DNA of 64,000 nt, taken from Mesorhizobium sp. B2-4-15. GTDB lineage: Bacteria; Pseudomonadota; Alphaproteobacteria; Rhizobiales; Rhizobiaceae. The position numbers were made by a program, and so were the translations under genes. Below are positions 53,614-62,608 of the stretch, in pieces. Numbering within the stretch: position 1 is the stretch's first letter; each line of letters begins with the position of its first letter. Location: assembly GCF_006658505.1 (NCBI RefSeq), contig NZ_VFUZ01000021.1:1-64000 (forward strand). The letters are read 5' to 3'. The notes under the pieces are model-generated. The model was not told the DNA's origin. It was given only the letters and a program-made list of their open reading frames with translations, and searched no databases.

Positions 53614-53964
53614 ATGGAACGTCGGTTGTTTCTTACTGGAATGCTTGGCGCCGCCGGGGTGGTGGCATTTGCGAGTGTAGCCGGACCCAGTCGCGCCATT
53701 GCCGGTATCCCGCAGGGCAACGGGATTCTCGATGAGCTCGACAAGCCGGATCCGGCTGTCTTCGAAGGGGATGACGAGGCCCGATTGGAGCAGGTTTCCG
53801 ATCGTCGCTGGCATCGCTACGGCGAATGGCGTCATGGTCGCCGCTGGCGTCGTCGCCACGGGCGCCGCCGTGTCTGGCGCAGGGTTTGCCGCCGGACCTG
53901 GCGCCACGGCCGCCGCCATGTGCGCTGCTGGCGCGAGCGCGTATGGGCCAGGGTCTGGCTGTAA
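53614..53964 (+). CDS. Small exported Arg/Trp/His-rich protein
   Basis: This 116-residue protein has an N-terminal signal-like segment, with a twin-arginine-like RRLFLTGMLG, followed by an acidic stretch. A strikingly basic tail is made mostly of arginine, tryptophan and histidine (WHRYGEWRHGRRW and similar). A strong GGAGGAGGG ribosome site precedes the ATG. I do not recognise a characterised family. Such tails are found in small rhizobial envelope proteins, but no function can be assigned. Confidence 0.72.
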   Translation: MERRLFLTGMLGAAGVVAFASVAGPSRAIAGIPQGNGILDELDKPDPAVFEGDDEARLEQVSDRRWHRYGEWRHGRRWRRRHGRRRVWRRVCRRTWRHGRRHVRCWRERVWARVWL

Positions 53965-54232
53965 TCGGCTTCTGCCTGACGCAAGGACCGGCCACCGTTG
54001 CGTGGCCGGTCTCTTCACAACAAATCTTGTGCAGCCCGGCGCCGATCGCCTCAACGCGACAGATTTCGCCTTCATTTTAGCTTAGCCTAAGATAGAATCG
54101 ACGGAACGATATCAGCCCCTGGCCGTTGAAGCGCTGTTTAGGTGGAGTTGTAAGCATGCCGAGGGGCCATCAGGAAGAACCGTATTTTGTAATGAGGATC
54201 ATGCATTTGAAGGCAGCGGGCAATCAGCACGC

Positions 54233-54991
54233 ATGAAAGGCGTGGCGATACTGACTGAGGCCCGTAGCGGCTCCGAATGGCTTGGCAGCCTGGCAAACAG
54301 CACCGGATTGTTCGGTAAGTCGGCAGAATGGCTTGATACGGCCAATCTGGGATGCAAGCCGAAATCCTTCGACGAACTCATGTCCGCGGTGATCGATCGC
54401 GGCGGGACGGCAAATGGTAGGTTCGCGGTAAAGCTGTTTCCCCGGCACCTTCACTGGTCGCAGGCGAAATATGGAGCCGACTTCCTCGCGGAATGCCTCC
54501 GGCGCCATGCCATGGGTTTGGTCCTGCTGGAGCGGCGGGACCGCCTTCGCCAAGCGATTTCCTATTGCCGGGCGAAGGCGTCAGGCCGTTGGAGAAGCAC
54601 GGACGGAGCGGATTTGGTTCCGCGATACGACTTCGCCGGTATCTGCCAGGCCTATTTCCTGATCGAACAGAGCTATGCCTTCTGGGAGGCCTACCTGCGC
54701 ATGGCGGACCTGCCCTACGATCATTTCTTTTACGAAGACCTGTTGGACGACCCCCGCCCTTATGTGGCATCGGTGGCCCGGCAATTGTCGATTGAAATGC
54801 CGAACCGCGAGTTCAAGACGAATTTGCGGCTGCAACGGGACAATCACACCGAGGACTGGGCAGAGCGATTTCAAAACGACGTCAAATCCAAGGGCCTGCT
54901 GGCACATCTCCCCAAAAGGGTGGCGCCGCGAAATATCAACAACCTCGCCCGGTTCCTTCTCAAGAAGCAGATGCGAATTGGCCAGGCCTGA
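54233..54991 (+). CDS. Stf0-like sulfotransferase
   Basis: This 252-residue protein resembles Stf0-type carbohydrate sulfotransferases: TEARSGSEWLGSLANSTG at the N-terminus is the 5'-phosphosulfate loop, and LLERRDRLRQAISY is the 3'-phosphate region. The acceptor is unknown; glycolipids, trehalose or surface glycans are typical for the family. It stands alone, close to a tRNA gene and a glycan-modification cluster, and its composition seems slightly less GC-rich than average. Confidence 0.8.
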   Translation: MKGVAILTEARSGSEWLGSLANSTGLFGKSAEWLDTANLGCKPKSFDELMSAVIDRGGTANGRFAVKLFPRHLHWSQAKYGADFLAECLRRHAMGLVLLERRDRLRQAISYCRAKASGRWRSTDGADLVPRYDFAGICQAYFLIEQSYAFWEAYLRMADLPYDHFFYEDLLDDPRPYVASVARQLSIEMPNREFKTNLRLQRDNHTEDWAERFQNDVKSKGLLAHLPKRVAPRNINNLARFLLKKQMRIGQA

Positions 54992-55130
54992 CTTGACTTG
55001 ACTAATGTCATGTCGGCCCCATCACGTGGTCGGGGTTCATCGCTCAGTGCGGTTGGCAACAGCACATGGTCTGTAAAACCGCCTATTTCCGGAGGGCGGC
55101 AAATCAGGCGCAAACCCTTGCGGCAGAGAT

Positions 55131-55204
55131 TGGAGCGGGTAGCGGGAATCGAACCCGCGCGTTCAGCTTGGGAAGCTGACAAGCTACCATTACATCATAC
55201 CCGC
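55131..55204 (-). tRNA. tRNA-Gly (anticodon CCC)
   Basis: The minus strand gives a full cloverleaf: acceptor GCGGGTA pairing with TACCCGC, a D-arm with AATGGTAGC, the anticodon arm TCAGC-TTCCCAA-GCTGA (anticodon CCC), a T-arm with GGTTCGATTCC, and an encoded CCA. The gene is 74 nucleotides including CCA. Confidence 0.93.
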
Positions 55205-55402
55205 GCGTGCCCTCGTTACCATGAGGTTCGGCCTTCGGGCAATCGCAAAGCTGCCGTCAAACGCATGCTTCCCAGGTTTCGTGGGCGCTGGCCTGCGATT
55301 CCTATTTTATCTTCGCGACCTTGCTGCTGGCGGCAAAGCTTGGCCAGTATTTCGAAATGGCGAGCGTCGTGCCGGACAGGTTCGCGCGGGCGCGGTAAAA
55401 AA
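55205..55402. other. Gap between tRNA-Gly and the membrane protein gene
   Basis: No gene or clear repeat is visible from the tRNA 5' end to the convergent membrane-protein gene. The stretch 54992-55130 on the other side is likewise empty. The tRNA promoter is expected just beyond its 5' end. Confidence 0.4.
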
Positions 55403-56896
55403 TCAGGCGCCGGGAGGCAGGTAGATCACGGCATACTCGTCCGCATAGGCGCGCTTCCAGCCCAACTCCGCGAAGAAGGGGATGCGGGTGTCGTCGGCTG
55501 TGAGGAGCGCCCAGCCGATGGTGTATTTCTTCAACTGGTTCTCCAGCAGGGGTTTTCCGTCGCTGTGCCCCGTCGCCTCGTCGGTTTTCGTGAACCCGTT
55601 GAGGAACAGCTGGTCCGTTCTGCCGTCAATGTAGGTCTTGATGCCGTGGAAGATCAGCGTGCCGCCGAAATTGTAGGAATTCAGAACGTTGCCGGACAGA
55701 TGATGATCCCTGGCGAATGCGAGGGCGCCGCTGGCCGCTGTCGTCGGGCTTGGCGCGACCCGGTAGGTGCTGCCGAGAACTGAGACGACGCCGACCGCCA
55801 GGACAGCCATCGCGCCGCAGATTGTGTAGAACCGGCTGGCGAAGACCTTCTCCAGCTCATCACGCTTTTCCGCCAGCCATGTAGTAGCCGAGAGCGCAGG
55901 ATATTGCCGTGCGATCTCGGCCGCGATTACCAACGGAATCAACAGGAAGGGCAGATATACAAATCGCAGATGCGCGAGATAGACGTGCAGCGTGAATACG
56001 ATGAACAGCGCCTTGGCCCAGCCGATCCGGAGCCTCGAAACCAGAAGCCCGAAAAACGCCAACAGCATCGCTGCTTCCTGGAAGAGCTGTTCTTGGGCGT
56101 TGAACGGCCGCCACTCCAGGATGAGTGGTACCGCCTCGTTGCCATAGGCCACGGTGAGCGTGGCCAGGATGGCCTTCACGCCATAGGGATGCATCAGGCT
56201 GACCAACGGGCAGAGCAGGCCGAAAGCCGCCCATTTCGCCAGCAGGGCGGGTTTTGACAGGCCCGAGCGTGCCAGGAGATCGAGCCCGGCAAAGGCGGCG
56301 ATGACGAAGCTCAGGGTGAACGTGGCATGCAGGTTCGCCCACAACACGACAAGCACGAGCAGCCACAGGGGCGGGGCTCGCTCTTCCTGCGCGGCACGAA
56401 ACAGCATTGCCGTCCAGACGACGATGATCGGCAGGGTGAAGACGTGCGGGCGTGCCGTGTAGATCGGGGCGATCAGGAAGGCCGCGACGAAGGCCAGCGC
56501 CACCGCCAGTATCGGCTTCAGCCATGCGCTGAGGAACCATCCCATCAGGAAGACGGCCAGGCCGACCGTGGCGATGATCAGTGCGACGACGCCATTCCAA
56601 CCGCCCGCGCGGTAGGCAAGGGCCAGAAGAACCTGCCCCAGCCATTCCTTGGCGATCCAGGGCTGGCCTGCAAAAGTATGGGAATAAGGGTCTACGGCCG
56701 GAAACGTCCGGCTCGCCAGGAAGTCCAGGCCGACCTTCACGTGCCACCAATTATCGGGATCCTGCAGGATCGCGCCGGCAAAGTTCGCCAGCACATAGGC
56801 CACGACACAGGCGCAGAGAAGACAGAATACCAGCCTGATGCGTTGCGCGTCCCCGAGCGACGGAGTGGCCGTGATGATTGTGGCGGCCTGATTCAT
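55403..56896 (-). CDS. Polytopic membrane protein of a Gtr-like cluster
   Basis: This 497-residue protein has around ten or more membrane helices and a C-terminal soluble tail containing YNFGGTLIFHGIKTYIDGR. The layout resembles GT-C-type membrane glycosyltransferases. The chosen ATG overlaps the GtrA stop (ATGA). In gtrABC systems the third gene encodes the specific transferase that adds sugar to the O-antigen, and this protein occupies that place. No sequence-specific function is assigned. Confidence 0.72.
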   Translation of the reverse strand: MNQAATIITATPSLGDAQRIRLVFCLLCACVVAYVLANFAGAILQDPDNWWHVKVGLDFLASRTFPAVDPYSHTFAGQPWIAKEWLGQVLLALAYRAGGWNGVVALIIATVGLAVFLMGWFLSAWLKPILAVALAFVAAFLIAPIYTARPHVFTLPIIVVWTAMLFRAAQEERAPPLWLLVLVVLWANLHATFTLSFVIAAFAGLDLLARSGLSKPALLAKWAAFGLLCPLVSLMHPYGVKAILATLTVAYGNEAVPLILEWRPFNAQEQLFQEAAMLLAFFGLLVSRLRIGWAKALFIVFTLHVYLAHLRFVYLPFLLIPLVIAAEIARQYPALSATTWLAEKRDELEKVFASRFYTICGAMAVLAVGVVSVLGSTYRVAPSPTTAASGALAFARDHHLSGNVLNSYNFGGTLIFHGIKTYIDGRTDQLFLNGFTKTDEATGHSDGKPLLENQLKKYTIGWALLTADDTRIPFFAELGWKRAYADEYAVIYLPPGA

Positions 56897-57345
56897 GTCG
56901 CGGTTCCGGTCCATGCCGCATTCGTTCCGGCCAAGGCGTCCGGATCATCGGCGACGAAGACGAAACGGGACGAGCCCAGATAGAAGATGACCGAGTAGAG
57001 GCAGTTGCCAGCCAGATGGATAAATTGGTTTTCGATGATACCGGCGGACATGGCGGCGATCACGATTCCCAGATTGGCGCCATAGACGACAATGAAGGTG
57101 ATCGCGTACCGAACGACCGCGCCGGAGCGAAAATCGCCAGCGCGCCCGAACGTCCATCGCCGATTGAGGAAGAAGCCAATGAGGCCCGCGGCATAGCCTG
57201 TGGCATTGGAGACGATGTCGCCGAGCCCCAGCGCCAACGCGGTCAGGATGAGCGTATATCCAAGCGCGGTGTTGAGAAGCCCGACGGCGCCAAAGCGCAG
57301 CATCCGCGAGAAATCAGACGGAAGAGCCGACCGCATCCTGCCCAT
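56893..57345 (-). CDS. GtrA-family membrane protein
   Basis: This 150-residue protein has four membrane helices and the GtrA pattern FGAVGLLNTALGYTLI and FFLNRRWTFG. It probably flips a polyprenyl-linked sugar made by the GtrB-type enzyme encoded just upstream, so that a membrane glycosyltransferase can use it outside. Confidence 0.88.
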   Translation of the reverse strand: MGRMRSALPSDFSRMLRFGAVGLLNTALGYTLILTALALGLGDIVSNATGYAAGLIGFFLNRRWTFGRAGDFRSGAVVRYAITFIVVYGANLGIVIAAMSAGIIENQFIHLAGNCLYSVIFYLGSSRFVFVADDPDALAGTNAAWTGTAT

Positions 57346-57377
57346 GCCGTTCCCGTTGCATCAGGTGAACCTTCGCC

Positions 57378-58367
57378 TCAGCCACGCGCGGCCCGTTTCG
57401 CCATCTCCTGCAGGCGATGGACAGGCAGGTCGCTGTTCTTGGCGGGCTGGTCGCGCGAAACGATTTCGTTGACGAAGTAGAGCGGCCGCCGCTTCGTTTC
57501 CATGTACATGCGGCCGAGATACTCGCCGAAGATGCCGAGCACCAGGAGCTGGACGCTGCCCAGGATCAGCATGATCGCGGCAAGGCTCGTCCAGCCAGGC
57601 AGCACATTGCCAACGGACCATTCCAGCAGCGTATAGCCAAGCACGACCAGGCCGAGCAGGCCGAACATCATCCCCAGCAGCGAGGCAAACCGCAATGGCA
57701 GGATCGAAAAGCTGGTCATCGCGTCGACCGCCAGAAGAACCATCTTCTTCAGCGGATAGTGGGTGGTGCCGGCAAAGCGCCGGTGGCGTTCGTAGGGGAA
57801 GGCGACCTGCCTCAGCCCGATCCAGCTCACCATGCCGCGAATGAACCTGTAGCGTTCGGGCATCGCGTTCAGATGGTCGAGCGCACGCCGGCTCATCAGC
57901 CGGAAGTCGCCGGAGTCCGGTGCGATGTCGACATCGACCATCCGACCGAGCAGGCGATAGAACATCGAGGCCGAAGCCAGTTTGAACCAGCTTTCGCCGT
58001 CGCGCTTCACCCTTTGGCCGTAGACGACGTCGAAGCCTTCATCCATCTTCACCATCATCGCGCCGAGCAGTTCGGGCGGATCCTGGAGGTCGGCGTCGAG
58101 AATGAGGATGCGCTCGCCGCGGCAGAACTCAAGCCCCGCGCTGAGCGCGATCTGGTGGCCGTAGTTGCGGGCCAGGTCGATGGCGACCACATGGTCGTCC
58201 TTTTCGGCCAGTTCGAAAATGGCCTCGCGGGTGCCGTCGGTCGCCCCGTCGATGACAAGAACGATCTCGTAGGAAGGGCTTTGCTCAAGGCATACGGCGC
58301 TGACGCGCCGGTGAAGCTCGGCCACGCCGTCGCGCTCGTTGTAGCATGGCACGACGACCGACAGCAT
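57378..58367 (-). CDS. GtrB/DPM1-like family 2 glycosyltransferase
   Basis: This 329-residue enzyme has a GT-A catalytic domain starting MLSVVVPCYNERDGVAEL, with the metal-binding ILDADLQDPPE, and two C-terminal membrane helices. It matches GtrB-type transferases that charge undecaprenyl phosphate with glucose or a similar sugar. A longer in-frame upstream extension was rejected because the family starts at this ATG. It leads the three-gene cluster. Confidence 0.92.
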   Translation of the reverse strand: MLSVVVPCYNERDGVAELHRRVSAVCLEQSPSYEIVLVIDGATDGTREAIFELAEKDDHVVAIDLARNYGHQIALSAGLEFCRGERILILDADLQDPPELLGAMMVKMDEGFDVVYGQRVKRDGESWFKLASASMFYRLLGRMVDVDIAPDSGDFRLMSRRALDHLNAMPERYRFIRGMVSWIGLRQVAFPYERHRRFAGTTHYPLKKMVLLAVDAMTSFSILPLRFASLLGMMFGLLGLVVLGYTLLEWSVGNVLPGWTSLAAIMLILGSVQLLVLGIFGEYLGRMYMETKRRPLYFVNEIVSRDQPAKNSDLPVHRLQEMAKRAARG

Positions 58368-58514
58368 GACTGGGCGGCGCGCGCCGATTTTTCCCGTTCC
58401 CACCAAAGCCTGGCTCCCGCTATGGCAATGGCAATAATGGCAATTGGTTAGAAAACAGATAAGCCCGACATGGGCCGCCGACACTGCGCGTCTTGGCGCC
58501 GTCGATGACAACCA

Positions 58515-59945
58515 TTACGAACGGACCGGTAACTCCATGCGGATTCGGGCGCCGCACCATGAGCCCGTCAGGATCCGGATCGTTCCGTCATGCAGCAGCG
58601 CGATCTGCCGGGCGAGGTTCAGTCCCAGTCCCGCTCCACGCGACTGCGGCTGCAAGCGGTAAAAGGGCTCGAAGACATTCTCGCGCTCTTCCGCGGGAAT
58701 GCCCGGGCCCTCGTCGCGCACTTCGACACCGCCGGTCCCGTCGATGGCTATCGTGATCGTGCCGCGGCCGCCGCCATGCTCGATGGCGTTGCGCACCAGG
58801 TTGGCGAGCGCCCGCTCGATCTGCAGCACGTTGACCTCGACATGCGCCTTGTTCGGCGACGGTTCGAAGGCGAGGTCATAGCCGGCCTCGATGGCGAGCG
58901 GGGCGAAGTCGGCGGCGACCCGGCTGACGAGATCGTCGAGATCGACGATCTGGCGTTGCTCGGACGGGCGATCCAGCAACTGATGATCGAGCAGTTGCTG
59001 GGCAAGGTGCGACAGACGCTCGATGTCATGCAGCAGGCGCACGCTTTGTGGTTCCTGCTTCAACAATTCGGCGCGTGTGCGCAGGATGGCGATCGGCGTG
59101 CGCAATTCGTGCGCGGCGTCGGTCAGGAAACGGTTGTGCCGGTCATAGCCCTGCGCGAGCCGGGCCAAAGCCTCGTTGAAGGCGTTCACCAGCGGTGCGA
59201 TCTCCTGCGGCACCTGCTTGACCGGAAGTTGCATGGCCCGGGTGCCGATATCGATGCGCGCGGCCTGGCGCACGGTGTCGACAAGGCCGGCAAAGGAGCG
59301 GCGCACGACGGTCGGCGTCGTCACCAGTGTCGTCGCGCCCATCACGAGGATGACGGGCAACAGCAGGATTGCGATGACGACCGCGAGCGCCGGCAGCGCG
59401 CGCTCCCAGTTCCTGCTGCCATCCGGATTGCGCGCGACTTCGACGGTGGCCGAGATGTTGACTTCGAGGCCGTCTGTCTGCTGGCGCGACGACTGCGTCG
59501 CGGCGACGATCTGCACCGTGCCGGCCTTGGTCGAAGCGTTTTCCAGATAGGCTTCCGGCCGCATGTCCTTGTCGGAGAATCCGATCGTGGCGTGGTCCGC
59601 CTCGCCAAGCAGGTCGCCCAAGTTCTTGGTATAGACGTCCGGTATGGTGCCGAAGCGGACGCTTTCGCCACTGCCGTCGCGAACGACGTACCAGACATTT
59701 GGAAAACTCTCGCGAAACGCTGTGAGTTCTTCCGTTTCACGCACGATCAGCCTGCCGTCCTTGTCCCGGTCGACGGCATCCTTGACGGCCGCGACGGCAG
59801 CCTCGTTGTCGATCAGCAGGCGCGGATTGGCGATCCACAGTGCTGCCGCGCAAAGCACGATGAAGATAAGCAGCGTCGCTGCCTGCAGCAGGATCAGCCG
59901 GCGGACCAGGATCCATTGCAGCGAACGCGCGCGCGCCTTCTTCAC
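58515..59945 (-). CDS. Two-component sensor histidine kinase
   Basis: This 476-residue kinase has two membrane helices around a sensor region of about 150 residues, a HAMP-like linker, the phosphoacceptor histidine in TDAAHELRTPIAIL and a HATPase domain with LVRNAIEHGGGRG and AGLGLNLARQIA. It overlaps the response regulator gene by ATGA. Its signal is unknown. Confidence 0.93.
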   Translation of the reverse strand: MKKARARSLQWILVRRLILLQAATLLIFIVLCAAALWIANPRLLIDNEAAVAAVKDAVDRDKDGRLIVRETEELTAFRESFPNVWYVVRDGSGESVRFGTIPDVYTKNLGDLLGEADHATIGFSDKDMRPEAYLENASTKAGTVQIVAATQSSRQQTDGLEVNISATVEVARNPDGSRNWERALPALAVVIAILLLPVILVMGATTLVTTPTVVRRSFAGLVDTVRQAARIDIGTRAMQLPVKQVPQEIAPLVNAFNEALARLAQGYDRHNRFLTDAAHELRTPIAILRTRAELLKQEPQSVRLLHDIERLSHLAQQLLDHQLLDRPSEQRQIVDLDDLVSRVAADFAPLAIEAGYDLAFEPSPNKAHVEVNVLQIERALANLVRNAIEHGGGRGTITIAIDGTGGVEVRDEGPGIPAEERENVFEPFYRLQPQSRGAGLGLNLARQIALLHDGTIRILTGSWCGARIRMELPVRS

Positions 59946-60616
59946 GAGGCCGCCCGCAAGAGATAGCCGAGATTGCGGATCGCCCGGATCTCGATGCCGG
60001 CGGCGACATCGTCGAGCTTGCGGCGCAACCGGGAAATATGCGCGTCCAGCGCATTGGAGCCGATCTCGTCGTCCAGGGCGTAGACGGCCTCTTCGAGCGC
60101 GCCGCGCATGATGGTCCGGCCCGGCCGGCGGATAAGGGTTTCAAGCACCAGCCTTTCGCGCCGCGGCAGATCCAGGGCCTGATCCTCGACCAGCGCCTCG
60201 CGATGGCGGAAATCATAGATGAGGCGGCCGACCATCGTCTGGTTGGCGCGCGAAGTGAACGAGCGCCGGTGCAGCGCATGGAGCCGCGCGACGAGTTCCA
60301 CCGTGGCGAAGGGCTTGACCATGTAATCGTCGGCACCGGCATCGAGCCCGGCGACGCGGTCGTCCAGCCCGCTCATCGCCGTCAGCGCGATCACCGGTAC
60401 GTCCAGGTGCAAGGCGCGCAGACGCGGGATCAGGCCGAGACCGTCGCCATCCGGCAGCCGGCGGTCCAGCACCACCGCGTCGTGATAGCCAAGACGAGCT
60501 ACCGCCTCCCCGTCGGCCAATGTCGCGGCATGGTCGACGACGATATCCAGACGCTCGAGAGCGGCCTTCAGCACGGAGGCCATTTCCGGTTCGTCCTCGA
60601 TCAGCAGGACGCGCAT
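59942..60616 (-). CDS. OmpR/PhoB-family response regulator
   Basis: This 224-residue protein has a receiver domain with the phosphoacceptor aspartate in VVLDRRLPDGDG and the lysine in MVKPFA, then a winged-helix C-terminal domain. GGAG seven bases before the second of two methionine codons decides the start. It is the first gene of the pair with the kinase. Confidence 0.94.
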   Translation of the reverse strand: MRVLLIEDEPEMASVLKAALERLDIVVDHAATLADGEAVARLGYHDAVVLDRRLPDGDGLGLIPRLRALHLDVPVIALTAMSGLDDRVAGLDAGADDYMVKPFATVELVARLHALHRRSFTSRANQTMVGRLIYDFRHREALVEDQALDLPRRERLVLETLIRRPGRTIMRGALEEAVYALDDEIGSNALDAHISRLRRKLDDVAAGIEIRAIRNLGYLLRAAS

Positions 60617-60662
60617 ACGCATTCTCCTTCACCCACGGCCGGTCGGGATCCGCCGCGGCAAT

Positions 60663-61049
60663 TCATTCGCATTCCAGCTTTGGCTGGCGGAAATTGGTGA
60701 CGAACCAGCGGCCGCCCGAAGCGCGTGCGTAGAATGTGTAGAAGCATTCCTGGCGCTCGATATAGCCGGGCGTTTCGGTCTCTTCATAGACGGTTCCGTG
60801 TTTTGTGTGGCGAACCTCGCCGCTCGATGTCCCGGAAACCGCGTTCGTCGACACCTTGCGCCATTGATAGGCACGCTCGCCCTGGCCGAGGTCGACGACC
60901 GCTATTGGCGGACCATAATCCAGAATGACCGATTCGACCGGTTGCCCGACATAGTTCTTCATGATGTCGGAGGCGCAGCCCGCGAGCGCGATTGCGATGA
61001 ACACTAGCTTCAGGGCTCGTAGGATGTAGCCGGCTCCATGCATGGACAT
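60663..61049 (-). CDS. Small lipoprotein
   Basis: This 128-residue protein has a lipobox IALAGCAS, so it is probably a membrane-anchored lipoprotein. The rest holds no domain I can name; QPVESVILDYGPP recurs in small alphaproteobacterial envelope proteins. GGGA seven bases before the ATG favours this start. The gene lies just upstream of the two-component pair and may be under its control. Confidence 0.75.
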   Translation of the reverse strand: MSMHGAGYILRALKLVFIAIALAGCASDIMKNYVGQPVESVILDYGPPIAVVDLGQGERAYQWRKVSTNAVSGTSSGEVRHTKHGTVYEETETPGYIERQECFYTFYARASGGRWFVTNFRQPKLECE

Positions 61050-61230
61050 AACAGATTCCCATCGTGAATTCACGCGCGGGACCTAGATCGCGAAGATTAC
61101 ATCGACATTGCAGCGAAGTGCCGGATCGGGGTCCATTGCGGAAAAGCCGTCGTCCAAAGGCTCGGGCGCATATCGAAACACGCGATCGCGCGACGCCCGG
61201 CGGGCTTCGCGCGATCCGATGTGCACCCTC

Positions 61231-61848
61231 CTAGAACCGATAATTGATGCCGGCCTTCAGCTCATGACTGCCGATCGTCGTCTTGGCCGCACCAAGGGCC
61301 GATGTCGTCTCGACGCCGGGAGTGCGGACATAGTCGTACTCCACCTTGGCCGACAAGCCACCGGCGAAGCCCTGCTCGATGCCGGCGCCGACGAGATAGC
61401 CGACCTTCCATCCGTCGCTGCTGCTCAGATTGTCAGCCTTGTCGAACTTGGTCAGCGCAACGCCTCCAGTTCCAAACAGCAGCGTCTGGTCGAAGCTCAG
61501 GCCGGCCTTGGCCTTGGCCGCACCACGCCATTTCTCCTTGATCTTGCCGCCTTGGACGTTGTGTTCGGCACCGCCGAGATAAGAGCCTTCGATCTCGGCG
61601 CCGAGAACAGCGGGGCCCATCTGCTGGTTGTAGCCGACCTGAACGCCGCCGCTGAAGCCGTTTCGGTCGGCGAACGGATTGGGCATCTTGGTGAACGCCG
61701 TACCGCCATGGACACCGACATAGGCGCCGCTCCACTGGAAGGCGGGGGGATCGTTGTAGGTTGGCGAGAGGTCGGCGGCCATCGCCGGCCCGAGAAGGCA
61801 CAAGGCGAGGGTTCCCGCCGTCAGGACGATCTTTGCTCGAGAGGACAC
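61231..61848 (-). CDS. Outer-membrane beta-barrel protein (Omp25/31-like)
   Basis: This 205-residue protein has a signal peptide ending in GPAMAADL, and alternating hydrophobic strands ending in the aromatic YRF C-terminus typical of outer-membrane barrels. It matches the Omp25/31 or porin-like family of Rhizobiales. The start is GTG with GGAG seven bases upstream; the longer frame is rejected. Confidence 0.85.
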   Translation of the reverse strand: MSSRAKIVLTAGTLALCLLGPAMAADLSPTYNDPPAFQWSGAYVGVHGGTAFTKMPNPFADRNGFSGGVQVGYNQQMGPAVLGAEIEGSYLGGAEHNVQGGKIKEKWRGAAKAKAGLSFDQTLLFGTGGVALTKFDKADNLSSSDGWKVGYLVGAGIEQGFAGGLSAKVEYDYVRTPGVETTSALGAAKTTIGSHELKAGINYRF

Positions 61849-62335
61849 TGCATTACTCCAACACGGACGCGCATCCGACAAATCGATGCGCAGGTTAATT
61901 CCCGGGAGCCTGACCGTTGGGCGGCCATGCTCCGATTGGCGTCTTTCAGGGATGGTCGTGCGGTTCTGGGGACCGGCTTTCGCCGGCTGTTGTAGGGGGC
62001 AGGGCGCCGCGCGGTCCATCACCTGAAAGACGCCTGATATCTCGCAGGTGAAAATTGCACGCACATTGCGCGACATTCGAAAATGACGATTTTGCGCTTT
62101 ATTTTCAATAAATTAAAATGATCTTGTTTACCTATGTTTAAGAAATGCGGAGCCTCGGAATCCTGAGTCTCGATCATCCGGATGAAGGGCCACACCGTTC
62201 CGGCTCGTTCGCCGCTCGGATGCTCGAGCGGTGACGGCTTCCCGCGTACGGACCGCGCTGGCTTGATGGATGGCTGCCAAGCACGTATCTCTGGGCCGTG
62301 CCCATGAGTCCGGGCATCTCAATCGGGAGACGGCC
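61849..62335. other. AT-rich gap upstream of the outer-membrane protein
   Basis: No gene is supported here. The middle (about 62070-62145) is markedly AT-rich. It probably contains the outer-membrane protein promoter and a long leader on the minus strand, plus the promoter of the small membrane protein on the plus strand. Confidence 0.4.
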
Positions 62336-62599
62336 TTGTCCGCACTGACACGCATTCTTGGCGACTCGCCGCTCAGGGTGATCCTGAAGCTGCTGGTGGT
62401 GTCGTTCCTCGTCGGACTGGTCATGAATGCCTTCGGCTGGTCGCCGATGGATGTCTTCTACGGCATCCAGAAGTTCTTCATCGATCTGTGGAATCTGGGT
62501 TTCCACGCCATGGACCGTTTCCTTGGCTACATCCTGCTCGGCGCCGCGGTCGTCGTGCCGGCCTTCGTCCTGCTCAGGATCGCCAACTACCGGAAATAG
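62336..62599 (+). CDS. Small membrane protein, DUF6460-like
   Basis: This 87-residue protein starts at TTG with GGGAG six bases upstream. It has two membrane helices (around LLVVSFLVGLVMNAFGW and GYILLGAAVVVPAFVLL). It fits small rhizobial proteins annotated DUF6460. A longer ATG start at 62270 is possible but has no ribosome site. Confidence 0.72.
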   Translation: MSALTRILGDSPLRVILKLLVVSFLVGLVMNAFGWSPMDVFYGIQKFFIDLWNLGFHAMDRFLGYILLGAAVVVPAFVLLRIANYRK

Positions 62600-62608
62600 C
62601 TTTCCTGC

